Shown in pieces: positions 48,420 through 58,643 of a stretch of DNA of 64,000 bases (its first letter is position 1; each line of letters begins with the position of its first letter). This DNA is from Paenibacillus prosopidis (GTDB taxonomy: Bacteria; Bacillota; Bacilli; Paenibacillales; Paenibacillaceae), in NCBI RefSeq assembly GCF_003337375.1, contig NZ_QPJD01000012.1:62001-126000 (forward strand). The letters are read 5' to 3'. The position numbers and the translations under genes are program-made. The notes beneath the pieces are model-generated. The model was not told the origin of the DNA. It did no database searches and saw only the letters and a program-made list of their open reading frames with translations.

Positions 48420-49607
48420 TTACTTCAAAGCCGTATCTATTCCAAAAGACAGACCTGACCATGCCTTTCGAGAGGTCCAATCCTCGGCCGCTCCGCTCCA
48501 GAAAGGATGTACGCCCGGTAGCCCCAAAGGTAAAAATACCGCCGAACATAAATAGAGACTCCCTGTAGATATGTAACGCTCCCCTACATCCGGCTGATGA
48601 CCGCAGAAGCCGATCGTCAGCCAGCCTTCCGGTGTGAAGTTGCCCGGCATGTCAAGCGTTCGACGTATGGCTGCCGTCAGTGCACAGCGTACCTGCGCAG
48701 CGCTTATTCCCTCCGGCAATTGTTCACGCAAAGCGCTTTGAGCCAAGCTATGGAAAGCACCGAAGCGGTAAGCAAGCGAGCGTCCGAGCGGCGGATACGT
48801 TCCGTCAGATGCGATTAAACGCTCCAGTACTGCGGCGAACCGCCGGGCACGGCCCGTTACTGCTTCTCGCATCGCGTTCCATTCCTCGTACTGATCACCT
48901 ACCGTATCCAGCACATCGACCAGCATGGGCTGAATAACGAAGCTATTGTAATAATCCCAATGAAACTCCGGTCCGTCGCTATAAGCTCCATCACCCAAAT
49001 ACCACTGCTCATGCTGCTTTAATGCGTAATCGATCCGCATCGGATCCCAGTCTCTTTCCCCCAGCTTGAATAATGCTGCCTCGATCGTTGCCGCAAACAA
49101 CAGCCAATTAGAGAAAACCGGCTTCCTCGTCCGAGTCTGCTTTAACGCCGTAATCACATTTATTTTCACATGCTGCTCCAGCTTCTCCCATAACTGAACA
49201 GGCGCCCGAAGCAGTGCTTGTGCCAAAAAAGCCGTATCGACAATCGGCTGAAAACCATCGCTAAAGTTCATGTAATCAGGCGATTCCGGATCCGTTCCGG
49301 CATCGATAGCCTCTCGGGCAAGCGCGGCATAACGACTGCGCATCACTTCCTCGGTTCCGTCCAATTGCTTGTTCTCAAGCCACGGCGCCATTCCGGAAAG
49401 GAGTCGTCCTAACGCCTCCAAATGCGTATACTTAGCCCGGTCAGCCAAAAGGCTCGCCGATGCTGCAGCTGCATCTCCACCATTCGTTCCGGCAGCTGCT
49501 GCGCATTCAATCGGCATCATTTCTTTGAGACGACGCTCTGCGAGTGCGCGGAGTACAGGATCGCTAATAGCCAGCATCTGTTCCAGCCAATAATTGCGGT
49601 CAGTCAT
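48420..49607 (-). CDS. DUF2264 family protein
   Basis: 395 residues. The start NYWLEQMLAISDPVLRALAERRLKEMMP and later GRLLSGMAPWLE and YGDGAYSDGPEFHWDYYNSFVIQPML are typical of DUF2264, an alpha/alpha-toroid family found in polysaccharide-degradation clusters of soil Firmicutes. No signal peptide. It is the last gene of the operon with a lyase and a GH88 hydrolase, so a role in uronic-acid oligosaccharide breakdown is inferred. Catalysis is not established. Confidence 0.85.
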   Translation of the reverse strand: MTDRNYWLEQMLAISDPVLRALAERRLKEMMPIECAAAAGTNGGDAAAASASLLADRAKYTHLEALGRLLSGMAPWLENKQLDGTEEVMRSRYAALAREAIDAGTDPESPDYMNFSDGFQPIVDTAFLAQALLRAPVQLWEKLEQHVKINVITALKQTRTRKPVFSNWLLFAATIEAALFKLGERDWDPMRIDYALKQHEQWYLGDGAYSDGPEFHWDYYNSFVIQPMLVDVLDTVGDQYEEWNAMREAVTGRARRFAAVLERLIASDGTYPPLGRSLAYRFGAFHSLAQSALREQLPEGISAAQVRCALTAAIRRTLDMPGNFTPEGWLTIGFCGHQPDVGERYISTGSLYLCSAVFLPLGLPGVHPFWSGAAEDWTSRKAWSGLSFGIDTALK

Positions 49608-49652
49608 TCTATTCTCAACCTGCTTTCTGCTCCGTAATGCTGCAGCTCCATC

Positions 49653-50789
49653 CTACCAAAACGTTGCGGAATTCCCTTTTAGCCGCGCCAGTCCTTCTAC
49701 GAAGAAATAATCGCCGTATATGAGCGGCACATCTATGTTTCTCCGCTCCGGATAATGGCTTGTACCATGCAAAATCAAGCCCTCTTCAGCCTGGTCATCC
49801 CAAGCTCCGTAGTTCTCGTACATGGACAACAAAATCTTCTCTCCCGCATCCTTATAAAGGGCAGACTCCTCTTCCGGGACAGCCCTGGCGATCTCGAGCA
49901 AGCCGCATGCCGCGCATGCGCCTGCCGAAGTGTCACGATACCGCTCGACGTCTGACGGCAAACGGAAATCCCAATGCGGCACGGCATCCTCGGGCAGATT
50001 GGCGATAAAGAAATGCGCGACGCGCTTCGCAGCGTCCAAGTATCTTGTCTCGCCGGTATAACGGTAGCTTAGCGCCATCCCGTATATCGCCCACGAAGCT
50101 CCGCGCGACCAAGCCGAATCCGGCGCAAACCCTTGTCCGCCGTTTACGCTTACAAACTCCCCCGTCTGCGGATCAAAGATAACAATATGGTTCACAGAGC
50201 CGTCCGTCCGGATAAAATGCGCCAGAACCGTATCGGCATGCTCCATCGCCAAATGCTTAAATCTCGGATCGCCGGTCGTTTCGCTTGCCCAATAGAGCAA
50301 AGGCAAATTCATCATGCAATCTATAATAGCCCAGCCTTCATTGCGGTCTTTCTCGCTCCATGGATTCCAGGCTCTAATGTAATTCCCTTTCACATTAAAC
50401 CTGCCGCTTAGCACACTCGCGGCAAGCAGCGCCCGTTTCCTCGATTGCTCCTCGCCAAGCAGCTTATATCTGGCTACGCTCGTGAGCGACCACATGAAGC
50501 CGATATCATGATCCAGCCGGTCAAATCCGGTCAGCACCTCGTCCAATTGCTGCTCGCATGCCTCCGCAATCGTTTTATAACGCTCATCTCTCGACTCGGA
50601 ATCGCGGTACAATAGCCACAGCAATCCCGGCCAGAAGCCGGCCGTCCACCAGTGGGGCGCTTCCAGCACATAGGTTCCGTCCACGCTTGCATGCGGGAAT
50701 CCGGCGCCAATGCGGTTACTCGTTCTCGTTACCTTCTCATGAACCTTTTCCCAAGCTTTGTTTACCCAGTTAATCTCTTCCATTCCCAT
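49653..50789 (-). CDS. Glycoside hydrolase family 88 (unsaturated glucuronyl hydrolase)
   Basis: 378 residues with the GH88 (alpha/alpha)6 pattern: HWWTAGFWPGLLWLLYR, the Asp of LDHDIGFMW, and ARGASWAIYGMALSYRYTG-like SRGASWAIYGMALSY. The two Asp of the family act in hydration of the 4,5-double bond of unsaturated uronic acids. No signal peptide, so it acts on imported lyase products in the cytoplasm. It lies directly downstream of the heparinase-II/III-like lyase, its usual partner. Confidence 0.9.
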   Translation of the reverse strand: MGMEEINWVNKAWEKVHEKVTRTSNRIGAGFPHASVDGTYVLEAPHWWTAGFWPGLLWLLYRDSESRDERYKTIAEACEQQLDEVLTGFDRLDHDIGFMWSLTSVARYKLLGEEQSRKRALLAASVLSGRFNVKGNYIRAWNPWSEKDRNEGWAIIDCMMNLPLLYWASETTGDPRFKHLAMEHADTVLAHFIRTDGSVNHIVIFDPQTGEFVSVNGGQGFAPDSAWSRGASWAIYGMALSYRYTGETRYLDAAKRVAHFFIANLPEDAVPHWDFRLPSDVERYRDTSAGACAACGLLEIARAVPEEESALYKDAGEKILLSMYENYGAWDDQAEEGLILHGTSHYPERRNIDVPLIYGDYFFVEGLARLKGNSATFW

Positions 50790-50816
50790 TCCCTCTCCTC
50801 GCAGCCATTCTACATT

Positions 50817-52649
50817 TTATGAGTCAAATTGAAAAATAAACGGAGCAGCCAAGGGCCGCCCAGCTGTTGCAGCCGCATGAAAATCCAGCGTATACCAAAA
50901 TCTTTCGCGACCGAAATGATCGATATCGCTTCGGGAAGTCACGATAGGCTCCCATACCTTATAATCATAAAAAATAGACAGCTGACGCTTCCCTTTTATA
51001 AGGATTCGCCCTTCTGATGCCAGCTCGGGAGCCATAAACGTGATAAAACGCTCCGTAACGAACCGCTCTGCCGGTTCGCCGCTGCTCTCCGCAAACAAAA
51101 TAGTGTCGGTCAGCGTTAAGATCGGCAGCCCTTCTTTCACAAAGCGGAATCGACGCTCCAGCTGCTCAAGCTTGGGATGCCCGTAAGCCGAGCTTAATTC
51201 CAGTACCAGCTGATCATATCGCTCGCTGGAATAGGCTTCTTTGACCGTTGCAAGGAATGAAGCTCCATTTTGCTGATAAAGGCCCTCGATAATCGGGACC
51301 GAATGTCCCTGGGAACCGTTGCACCAAAGTGTATACCGATCCGGGCCAAAATATTGCGCCGTATACATCCCGCTGCCCAAATCAGCTAAATAGGCTTGCC
51401 CATCCGCATGCACGATAAAATGGCCCGCATCATTATGATTATGAGGCTCCTCATTATGACCGCCCTTTGCCGCGAAGCTATAGCTGCCTCCATCTTCCGT
51501 AATATGACGGGACAGAAGCCACTGCACATCCGGCAAATAATACGATTCGGCAGGCCATTTCGGCTTGTCATGAACGGATTCGATCCATTCCTCCTTAAGA
51601 CAGATCAAGTTTCGAATCGCGGGTGCCCACCGGCCGCAATGATCCGCAGAATAGCCGGCCCTAAGACTCGCATCGGGCACCGCCACCTCATCATACTCGC
51701 CATGCAGGCAGCAGCTAAGCCCCATAAAAATGCCGGACTCGGATGGCGAATCGGAGAAATTTACGACCGTATTGCCGTCTGTAAAGCATTTTTGCTGAAA
51801 GAGCGCAATTTCCTTCACCTTGTTCGAAGCAAATAAATTGATTCCGCCATTCGTCGCGGCTTTTAGCAGCTGTGCAAAATAAACGTAATATCCAAAGCCA
51901 TACTGCCAGTAAAGATAGCCTTCCGCGCAAGCGCCGTCATCGCCGAAGCCGGTCAAATAACATTCGAGCGCATCAAGCACACGTTTCAGCACTTCGGACA
52001 ACCGCGCGTCGTCCTCGATAAGATAAATGGCAGCAGCCCCAATTGACCCTGCGCATACCGCAGCCCAATTGTGGTCAGCTGTCTCCCAGCCGTAAGGGCC
52101 TTCCTCCAAAAACGGACGCAGCAGCCGGTGCTCCACTTCGCCCTCTATCCGCTTACGCAGTAAATCTGGTATTCTATCACCTAATAAAAGAAGGATCTCA
52201 CTCAGGGCAAAGCCTGTCTCTGCAGCAAACAAATCAATGTCTAATTTCGCTGCTCCCGCATTAAAATGTGCCGGCAAACACCATGTAAACTCATTGCAAA
52301 TCGACCAAATCGTATTAAAAGCCGCGGCTTGATATTCCGCATTGTCCGGCTCAAGCAGCGTCATGATGACAAAAGCGTTTAACCGCTTGCGCCGTTCAAA
52401 ATAAACGCGCTCATACGTTAAGCGCTCTCCTGTATCGCCATATACGCGAAAGAGCGAATACGTAAGCTCGGGATCAGGCGTCTGCACAAAACGGTCGGCT
52501 TCCGTCTTTATTTCTTCAAGCAGCGTCTGATTAGCTTTGGACCCAAGCAGACGCGCCGTCAACTCCCCGGTCGTGCTGTCCGGAGCGAGCAGCGTAAGCC
52601 CCCGCTTTCTGCTCTGCTCCAGCACTTCTTTTATAAGCTCGGGTTTCAT
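50817..52649 (-). CDS. Heparinase II/III family polysaccharide lyase
   Basis: 610 residues. The N-terminal alpha/alpha toroid contains DHNWAAVCAGSIGAAAIYL and EGYLYWQYGFGYYVYFAQLL; the C-terminal beta-sandwich has FAAKGGHNEEPHNHNDAGHFIVHADG, the His/Asn region typical of heparinase II/III-like lyases. It lacks a signal peptide and is likely cytoplasmic. With GH88 it would degrade an imported uronate-containing oligosaccharide. The exact polymer cannot be read from sequence. Confidence 0.87.
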   Translation of the reverse strand: MKPELIKEVLEQSRKRGLTLLAPDSTTGELTARLLGSKANQTLLEEIKTEADRFVQTPDPELTYSLFRVYGDTGERLTYERVYFERRKRLNAFVIMTLLEPDNAEYQAAAFNTIWSICNEFTWCLPAHFNAGAAKLDIDLFAAETGFALSEILLLLGDRIPDLLRKRIEGEVEHRLLRPFLEEGPYGWETADHNWAAVCAGSIGAAAIYLIEDDARLSEVLKRVLDALECYLTGFGDDGACAEGYLYWQYGFGYYVYFAQLLKAATNGGINLFASNKVKEIALFQQKCFTDGNTVVNFSDSPSESGIFMGLSCCLHGEYDEVAVPDASLRAGYSADHCGRWAPAIRNLICLKEEWIESVHDKPKWPAESYYLPDVQWLLSRHITEDGGSYSFAAKGGHNEEPHNHNDAGHFIVHADGQAYLADLGSGMYTAQYFGPDRYTLWCNGSQGHSVPIIEGLYQQNGASFLATVKEAYSSERYDQLVLELSSAYGHPKLEQLERRFRFVKEGLPILTLTDTILFAESSGEPAERFVTERFITFMAPELASEGRILIKGKRQLSIFYDYKVWEPIVTSRSDIDHFGRERFWYTLDFHAAATAGRPLAAPFIFQFDS

Positions 52650-52669
52650 TGTTGTTTTCCGCTCCTATT

Positions 52670-54289
52670 CTATACCCGCTTCTGCTGGCTCCTGTATTCG
52701 ACAGGCGTTACGCCCGAAAACGATTTGAACAGCTTAATAAAGTAACTTTGGTTATCATAGCCTAATGTTCCGCATATTTTCCCGACCGGAGCATCCGTCT
52801 GGTCAAGCAGCTCTTTAGCCCGGTGCATCTTCATCCTCGTTACATACTCAATAAATGTTTCTCCAGTCTCTTTCTTAAACAATCGGCTAAAATAGCTTGG
52901 ATTCATGAACAGCTGCTCGGCAACCTCCTCCAAGCTAATCTTGCGGTCAAGATGGAGAGACACGAACTGGCACGCTTCCGCCACTTCAGTTCTGCGGCTC
53001 TGTCCGCCGGTTTGATCCGCTGCCGTAATCGCCGACACGCAATGTCCAATTAACCATTCCATAAGTTCCGCATGGCTGTCAATCTCTAGCAGCTCGCTAT
53101 GGTTAACGTCAATCCATTGTGCTGAACGATAATGAAGGATCGACTGCAGCTTCAGCTTGGCATCGAGGAGCAGCTTCAGTATCCAATCCTTCACCATTTC
53201 AGGCGGGTACCTTTCTTGCTCAGCCTTTGCCAGCCAATTCATGACAGTCACTCTAAATCCGCCGCCGTCTCTCCCAAGCAGCAGCTCCCGCAGCTGTTCA
53301 CTGGCTTGATTAAAGCTGTCAAACATATCGCCCTCTCCCGCAGAGGCTGGAACGGATCTGGTTATCGAACCGTAAGATCGGTAAAACCGCCCTATTGCAT
53401 TTGCGCGTATGCCGGCAATCGATGCTTTTATTTGCTCCGGCGTCGTACAGCTGTCGCCGATCATGAATGACATCGACAGCTTAAGCGATTGCTTGACCGC
53501 GCGTTGAATCCTGCTCATCATGCCTCTTACTTCATCATAGCCGTTCACCTTCAGGCCTGCGGGAAACGTTTGGAGCAATACCGATTCTTGCGGATTATAG
53601 TTAAAATGCACGGACAACATCCCGTCGGCTCGAATCGCTTCCTCCACCACATTATCAACGGCAAATCGAAGCACGTCATCAGACAGGTACCGATGCTTCG
53701 CCAAGCGGTAATCATCCACAATGCCGACGACCGGTATAATAATCTCACCCGAATGGAACGGAAGCCCGAACGATAGCAGCTCCTTCCTCCATTTATCCGA
53801 ATCGAGTAATGGCTGATGTATGGTCGAACGAATAAATTTTTCCTTCATTAACGCTTTATTGCGATCAACCAAGTGCTCCATCTGCAGCTGCTTCGTTTGG
53901 TGCTCATTTTCCTCTTTCAAGCCGCTTATAAATTGTAACAGCAGTTTGTGGATAGAAGAAGGTTCAAGCGTATCTTTCAGCAAATAATCCTGAACCTGCA
54001 GCTTAACCGCCTGCTGCGCATATTGAAACTCGCTATGGCAAGAAAGAATGGCAGCCCGAATATCCGGCTTCAGGTCCTTCATTCGTTTAATTAATTCTAA
54101 ACCATCCATCTTGGGCATCCCGATATCGGTTATCAGGATGTCGGGCATTTCTTTCATAGCGGCCTCCAAAGCGCTGGCTCCGTTCTCATGGAGGCCGATC
54201 ACCCGAAGGCCGAGCGCCTCCCAATCAATCGCATAATGGATCAGCTCAAGCACCGGATAATCATCATCGACAAGCATCACTTTATACAT
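52670..54289 (-). CDS. YesN-type response regulator with AraC output domain
   Basis: 539 residues: an N-terminal receiver (MYKVMLVDDDYPVLELI, phospho-acceptor Asp in DILITDIGMPKMDG, Lys in LLKDTLEP), a long central region, and a C-terminal AraC helix-turn-helix pair (LEEVAEQLFMNPSYFSRLFKKETGETF...YDNQSYFIKLFKSFSGVTP). ATG at 54289 with AGGAGG upstream; it overlaps the kinase stop by 8 nt. Paired with the upstream histidine kinase, it probably activates the transporter and lyase genes. Confidence 0.92.
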   Translation of the reverse strand: MYKVMLVDDDYPVLELIHYAIDWEALGLRVIGLHENGASALEAAMKEMPDILITDIGMPKMDGLELIKRMKDLKPDIRAAILSCHSEFQYAQQAVKLQVQDYLLKDTLEPSSIHKLLLQFISGLKEENEHQTKQLQMEHLVDRNKALMKEKFIRSTIHQPLLDSDKWRKELLSFGLPFHSGEIIIPVVGIVDDYRLAKHRYLSDDVLRFAVDNVVEEAIRADGMLSVHFNYNPQESVLLQTFPAGLKVNGYDEVRGMMSRIQRAVKQSLKLSMSFMIGDSCTTPEQIKASIAGIRANAIGRFYRSYGSITRSVPASAGEGDMFDSFNQASEQLRELLLGRDGGGFRVTVMNWLAKAEQERYPPEMVKDWILKLLLDAKLKLQSILHYRSAQWIDVNHSELLEIDSHAELMEWLIGHCVSAITAADQTGGQSRRTEVAEACQFVSLHLDRKISLEEVAEQLFMNPSYFSRLFKKETGETFIEYVTRMKMHRAKELLDQTDAPVGKICGTLGYDNQSYFIKLFKSFSGVTPVEYRSQQKRV

Positions 54290-56105
54290 CGTCTCTCGCC
54301 TCCTGATTCGGAATGTACATCGTAATTTCAGTTCCGCCGGCAGCATCGCTGTTTATTTCCATCGAGAATCGATCCCCATACGTTATCGCCATACGTTCGA
54401 AGACATTAGAAAGCCCTATGCTTGAAAATTTTCCCCCGGTATCTATGCTTTTGTCTTCCTTATCTGCTGAATGCATCAGCTCCTGTCTAAGTTTTTCCAG
54501 TTCCGGGGCATCCATCCCTTGACCGTCATCCCGGACGATAACCCTAATTTCACTCCCGGTTGCTTCGGAACAAATATGAATCATGCCCGCTCTTTGGCTT
54601 AATCCGTGAATAAGCGCATTTTCAATTATGGGCTGCAAGAAGAAACGGGGAACAGCGGTCATTAAAGTATCACGTGACAAATCGAGCCGCAGTTGAACCT
54701 TTTCTTTCTGCCTCATATTCATAAGCTTGACGTAATCGGCGATCGTATCTACCTCTTCATGAAGCGGAATCGTTCCTTTATCTTGGCTAATGGTCATCCG
54801 CAGCAGCTTGGATAATGAACTGATCATCTCAGCACTATCCATATCGCCTTTCCTCATCACCTTCATCCGAATCGAGTTTAGCACATTAAACAAAAAATGC
54901 GGATTTATTTGCGCCTGCAGCATGGCAAGCTCCGCCTTTCGCTTGCGGGCCTGTGTCATCGTTATTTCAGCAATCATCGTCTTCACCCGGTCCAGCATAT
55001 GATCGAAGGACTCACCCAAATATCCGATCTCGTCGCTTCCCCTTATGTTCGAGCGTACCTCCAGATTACCGCGCTGAACCGTCTCCGCCACTCTGCCCAG
55101 CCTTACCAGAGGTCTGGTAAATGTCCCGATTAAATAAACGAATAACAGCAGGAATATGAAAAACGAGATCAGCTGGAACATAAATACGCGATTAAAAATG
55201 GCATTCAGCTTGAATACCGCTTTCTTATAGGGCGTTAAAGAAACAAGCTCCCAGCCGGTGAGTGGCAGCTTATGTGCGGATATAATATAATTCTCGCCGT
55301 CCAAGCGCATAATGTCCGGATCATCCTGCTGCTTCGCCAGGCTCGCATAGGGAAATTCACCGCCGATCCGCTCCAAATTCGGATGGGACAAAATAAGTCC
55401 ATTTCCATCAAGCAGCATCGTTTCTTGTTCCGAGGCAAGCTTCTTAAAAACGCTGCTTACCTGATCTTCCAGTATGGTCACGATGACATAACCGTAAGGA
55501 GTCACACCGCCTCCGCGCAAGGTCCGCGCCATCGATATTTGGTATGGGCTGCGGAGCTTGTCCTGAAAGAAAACAGTAGGCGTCGTACCAATCCACGACG
55601 ACTCCAGACCCTTAAGCAGGTTGAGATGCTCAAACCAGGACTCCTCACGGAATAGGTTAGGATTATATTCGTACAGCGGATAATTGGCGAAATACGTGCC
55701 GTCTTTCAACAAAATCGTCACATAAGCTTTATCGCCAAGCACCGTCATGTTATCAATTTTATTGGTAATTTTCGTTCGGTCCATATACCGCTCATATTCA
55801 GCGTTCGGGCCCTCATACGTTTTTCCCGCTGCAATCGCCTTCAATATGACATTCATTTCCGAATCGTTTTGTACGTTGTTTGCAATATAGAGCATATAAT
55901 GAAACAGATTGGTCACAAAACCGTCGACGAGCTCCAGCTTTTGCTCGGCTTGCGACACCGCTTCTTCCTTTACGGCATCCTTCGTAAGCATGTTGTATAC
56001 GGCTAGCGTAATAAATGCTGGCAGCAGGATGCATACGATCGAAGTCACCATCAGCTTAAAACGGAACGATCGGGGCCGTATTAAAGACTTCGAGCGATTT
56101 AACAT
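54282..56105 (-). CDS. YesM-type sensor histidine kinase
   Basis: 607 residues: N-terminal membrane helix (LMVTSIVCILLPAFITLAVY), a dCache-like extracellular sensor, a second helix (VFMFQLISFFIFLLLFVYLIG), a HAMP linker, the phospho-acceptor His in QINPHFLFNVLNS, and HATPase motifs QPIIENALIHG and DDGQGM. ATG at 56105 with GGAGGGG upstream. Forms a two-component pair with the downstream regulator; placed between the binding protein and the enzymes of the same operon. Confidence 0.93.
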   Translation of the reverse strand: MLNRSKSLIRPRSFRFKLMVTSIVCILLPAFITLAVYNMLTKDAVKEEAVSQAEQKLELVDGFVTNLFHYMLYIANNVQNDSEMNVILKAIAAGKTYEGPNAEYERYMDRTKITNKIDNMTVLGDKAYVTILLKDGTYFANYPLYEYNPNLFREESWFEHLNLLKGLESSWIGTTPTVFFQDKLRSPYQISMARTLRGGGVTPYGYVIVTILEDQVSSVFKKLASEQETMLLDGNGLILSHPNLERIGGEFPYASLAKQQDDPDIMRLDGENYIISAHKLPLTGWELVSLTPYKKAVFKLNAIFNRVFMFQLISFFIFLLLFVYLIGTFTRPLVRLGRVAETVQRGNLEVRSNIRGSDEIGYLGESFDHMLDRVKTMIAEITMTQARKRKAELAMLQAQINPHFLFNVLNSIRMKVMRKGDMDSAEMISSLSKLLRMTISQDKGTIPLHEEVDTIADYVKLMNMRQKEKVQLRLDLSRDTLMTAVPRFFLQPIIENALIHGLSQRAGMIHICSEATGSEIRVIVRDDGQGMDAPELEKLRQELMHSADKEDKSIDTGGKFSSIGLSNVFERMAITYGDRFSMEINSDAAGGTEITMYIPNQEARDDV

Positions 56106-56211
56106 ATATGCCCCTCCATCCGGTTGCCTATTTGGATTTGTACAAAAAGGAGCGCAGTTTGGAAGCTGCACCCCTGATTCGTGAACGAATATCTCATAAA
56201 TTATACTCTAT

Positions 56212-57618
56212 TTATTTTTTGTTGGCGTCAATAATTTGTTGAACCTTCTCTTGCATGGCTGCGATTGTTTTATCGATATCCTGTTGATCAAAAATAAGCT
56301 TTTCATATTCCTCGTTAATGACTTTATACATCTCCGATTGATAAGTAACCGGAGGGATGATCTTTGAAGACTTCGCGTTAGAGAGAACGTTCAATAGCGA
56401 CGCTTTGTCTACCTTCTCCGGATTTTTTGTACCGCTGAGAATGATATCAATGATCGATGCCATTTGCGAGTCGTCTACGCCGTTCCATGCCGGGATATTT
56501 TTACCCTGCGCGATTTGTCCTTCGGTCGTGTACCAGCGAACGAACGTGTACGCCGCTTCTTTATTTTTGGAGCTTTCGGCAACTCCAACATAGTCGGTCG
56601 TCACCATCGTGTAGCCGCCCTCGTCGCCGGCATTGTTTTTCGGAATCGGAGCTACCGCCACTTCGAAATTAAGCGGGAATTGCTCGGTTCCCCCAAGCTC
56701 GGTATTCATCCAGCTTCCAATCATGATCATGCTTGCCGCTTGATTGAAAAATTGGTTTCGGTAGTGCAGCTTCTGCGACATCATGTCCGTGTAAGGCGTT
56801 GCCGATTTGTCCTGCTTCTCCATTTGCAGGCGAAGCTCCAGCGTTTTGCGGAATAACGGATTATCTAAATTAGACGTTCCGTCCGCTTTGAGAAATTCAC
56901 TATTTTCGGCTTGATTTGCGAGCGCCAGCTTCATAAATTCCATCCATCCGCCGTTTTGAGGTCCGTGGAAGTATGTGCCGTAATGCTTCGAGGCGCCTTC
57001 GCCCGCTGTTAGCTTTTTCGCATACGAAGTGAAATCATCCCATGTCCAATCCGTCGGTACGTCAAGGCCCGCTTCCGTTAAATGTGTTTTGTTTAATAAT
57101 ACATACCATGGATTAAATTTGCCGGGCAATGCGTAAACGCTGCCATTTAAAGTCGTATCGACTTTGTAGTCCTCCGCTACGGTGTAGCCGTCTTTGGCAA
57201 TGAATTCATCCAGCTTGGCTACCATTCCCAGACCGACGCGCTGCGCATAGCTTGCTGGATCGCTGAACATGAGAACGTCCATCTGCTCACTGGAGGATGC
57301 GGCCAAATCAAGCTTTTGAAGCGCCTCCTGCGTGTCGCCCTTCTCGCTTAGCACGATCACCTCCGGAATGATGTTAGGATATTTCTCCTTAAAAGCTGCA
57401 ATGGTTTTCTCCCAGTTATAGCTTGCTTCGTTACCGAACGTATGCACCTTGATCGTAACCGGCTTCTCTACTTCCGGCGCATTTGTAGCGGTTTCCGTAT
57501 TTCCGCTTTCCCCTTTGTTTGCCGTCTCTTCCTTATTTCCTGAATTGCCCGAGCAACCCGTCAAAACAATGATGACTGACAAGGTAAGAATGAACCATAA
57601 TTTCATCTGTTTGTACAT
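56212..57618 (-). CDS. Extracellular solute-binding lipoprotein (sugar ABC transporter)
   Basis: 468 residues. Signal peptide with lipobox LTGC followed by a Gly/Asn/Glu-rich linker; the rest is a two-lobe family-1 binding fold (TIKVHTFGNEASYNWEKTIAAFKEKYPNI ...). ATG at 57618 with GGAGGG upstream. It follows two permease genes and precedes the kinase, so it supplies the substrate for the permease pair. Confidence 0.92.
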   Translation of the reverse strand: MYKQMKLWFILTLSVIIVLTGCSGNSGNKEETANKGESGNTETATNAPEVEKPVTIKVHTFGNEASYNWEKTIAAFKEKYPNIIPEVIVLSEKGDTQEALQKLDLAASSSEQMDVLMFSDPASYAQRVGLGMVAKLDEFIAKDGYTVAEDYKVDTTLNGSVYALPGKFNPWYVLLNKTHLTEAGLDVPTDWTWDDFTSYAKKLTAGEGASKHYGTYFHGPQNGGWMEFMKLALANQAENSEFLKADGTSNLDNPLFRKTLELRLQMEKQDKSATPYTDMMSQKLHYRNQFFNQAASMIMIGSWMNTELGGTEQFPLNFEVAVAPIPKNNAGDEGGYTMVTTDYVGVAESSKNKEAAYTFVRWYTTEGQIAQGKNIPAWNGVDDSQMASIIDIILSGTKNPEKVDKASLLNVLSNAKSSKIIPPVTYQSEMYKVINEEYEKLIFDQQDIDKTIAAMQEKVQQIIDANKK

Positions 57619-57788
57619 CGTAACCCTCCTCAAATGTTTGTGAAGCTTACCTCATGGAAAGCGTTGACTTATCTATGATGTATCCGCTTTCTCGATACCA
57701 TTGTAGCAACGGTGCCATTCGTATCCATACCACTATATTGACTACAATTAATACTATTTTGACTTCTCTTATGAGGATACCAAACACG

Positions 57789-58628
57789 CTACCCTTTTAC
57801 CCCTCCAAGCGCAATTCCTTCAATAACGCTCTTCTGGCCAACAATAAACACGAGCAGCAGAGGTAAAATAGCCGACACGGCGGCCGCCATAATAAGCGAG
57901 TAGAATTCGCCGTTTATGGTCGTAAATTTTTGCATCGCCAACTGAATCGTATACAGGTTGTCCGTCCGCAGGAAGATGAGCGGATTCTGATAATCGTTCC
58001 ATGTCCAAATAAAACGTAATATCGCATAGGTAGCGACTGCTGGACGAACGAGCGGAAACGCGATTTTCCAAAAAATGCGCCAATGCCCCGCCCCGTCTAT
58101 TTTAGCAGATTCCATATATTCATTATGAACGCCCATAAAAAACTGGCGCAGCATGAAAGTGCCGAGAACGCTGAAGCTGCTAAGAAATATCAGACCCAGA
58201 TGGCTGTCAAAAAAACCGATCGAACGGTACAAAATAAACTGCGGCACGAGAATAGCCTGATGCGGAATCATGTACGTAGCAAGCACGATTAGAAATAAAT
58301 ATTTGCTGGCGGCAAAATTAATTTTTGAGAAACCATAAGCAGCAAGCGCCGACACGCACGCCGACGTGGCTGTCGTCAATACGGTCACCTTAACCGTATT
58401 CCAATAATATTTATAGAAGGGGAACTTGCCTACCCACACTTCCTTATAATTCTCTATGATATGCCATTTTGTCGGAATCCACTGGATGGGATACGTGAAT
58501 ACGTCCGCTTCAATTTTGAAGGACGCCGACAGCATCCAGATGAACGGGAGCAGGAACATGACGCTAACCGCGAACATGAGAACCGTTATGACTCCCCGTC
58601 TAATACGCTCTATATTTTTCACCGTCAT
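57789..58628 (-). CDS. Sugar ABC transporter permease (MalG type)
   Basis: 279 residues, six membrane helices and the EAA loop (YMESAKIDGAGHWRIFWKIAFPLVRPA). Ends with the typical VIEGIALGGVKG. ATG with GGGGGAG upstream; 15 bp after the partner permease gene. Confidence 0.93.
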   Translation of the reverse strand: MTVKNIERIRRGVITVLMFAVSVMFLLPFIWMLSASFKIEADVFTYPIQWIPTKWHIIENYKEVWVGKFPFYKYYWNTVKVTVLTTATSACVSALAAYGFSKINFAASKYLFLIVLATYMIPHQAILVPQFILYRSIGFFDSHLGLIFLSSFSVLGTFMLRQFFMGVHNEYMESAKIDGAGHWRIFWKIAFPLVRPAVATYAILRFIWTWNDYQNPLIFLRTDNLYTIQLAMQKFTTINGEFYSLIMAAAVSAILPLLLVFIVGQKSVIEGIALGGVKG

Positions 58629-58643
58629 TTGAATTGCTCCCCC

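Noticed and set aside
57655..57670. Possible cre site upstream of the binding-protein gene
   Set aside because: ATGGAAAGCGTTGACT keeps only half of the cre consensus; spacing of the CG core is off.
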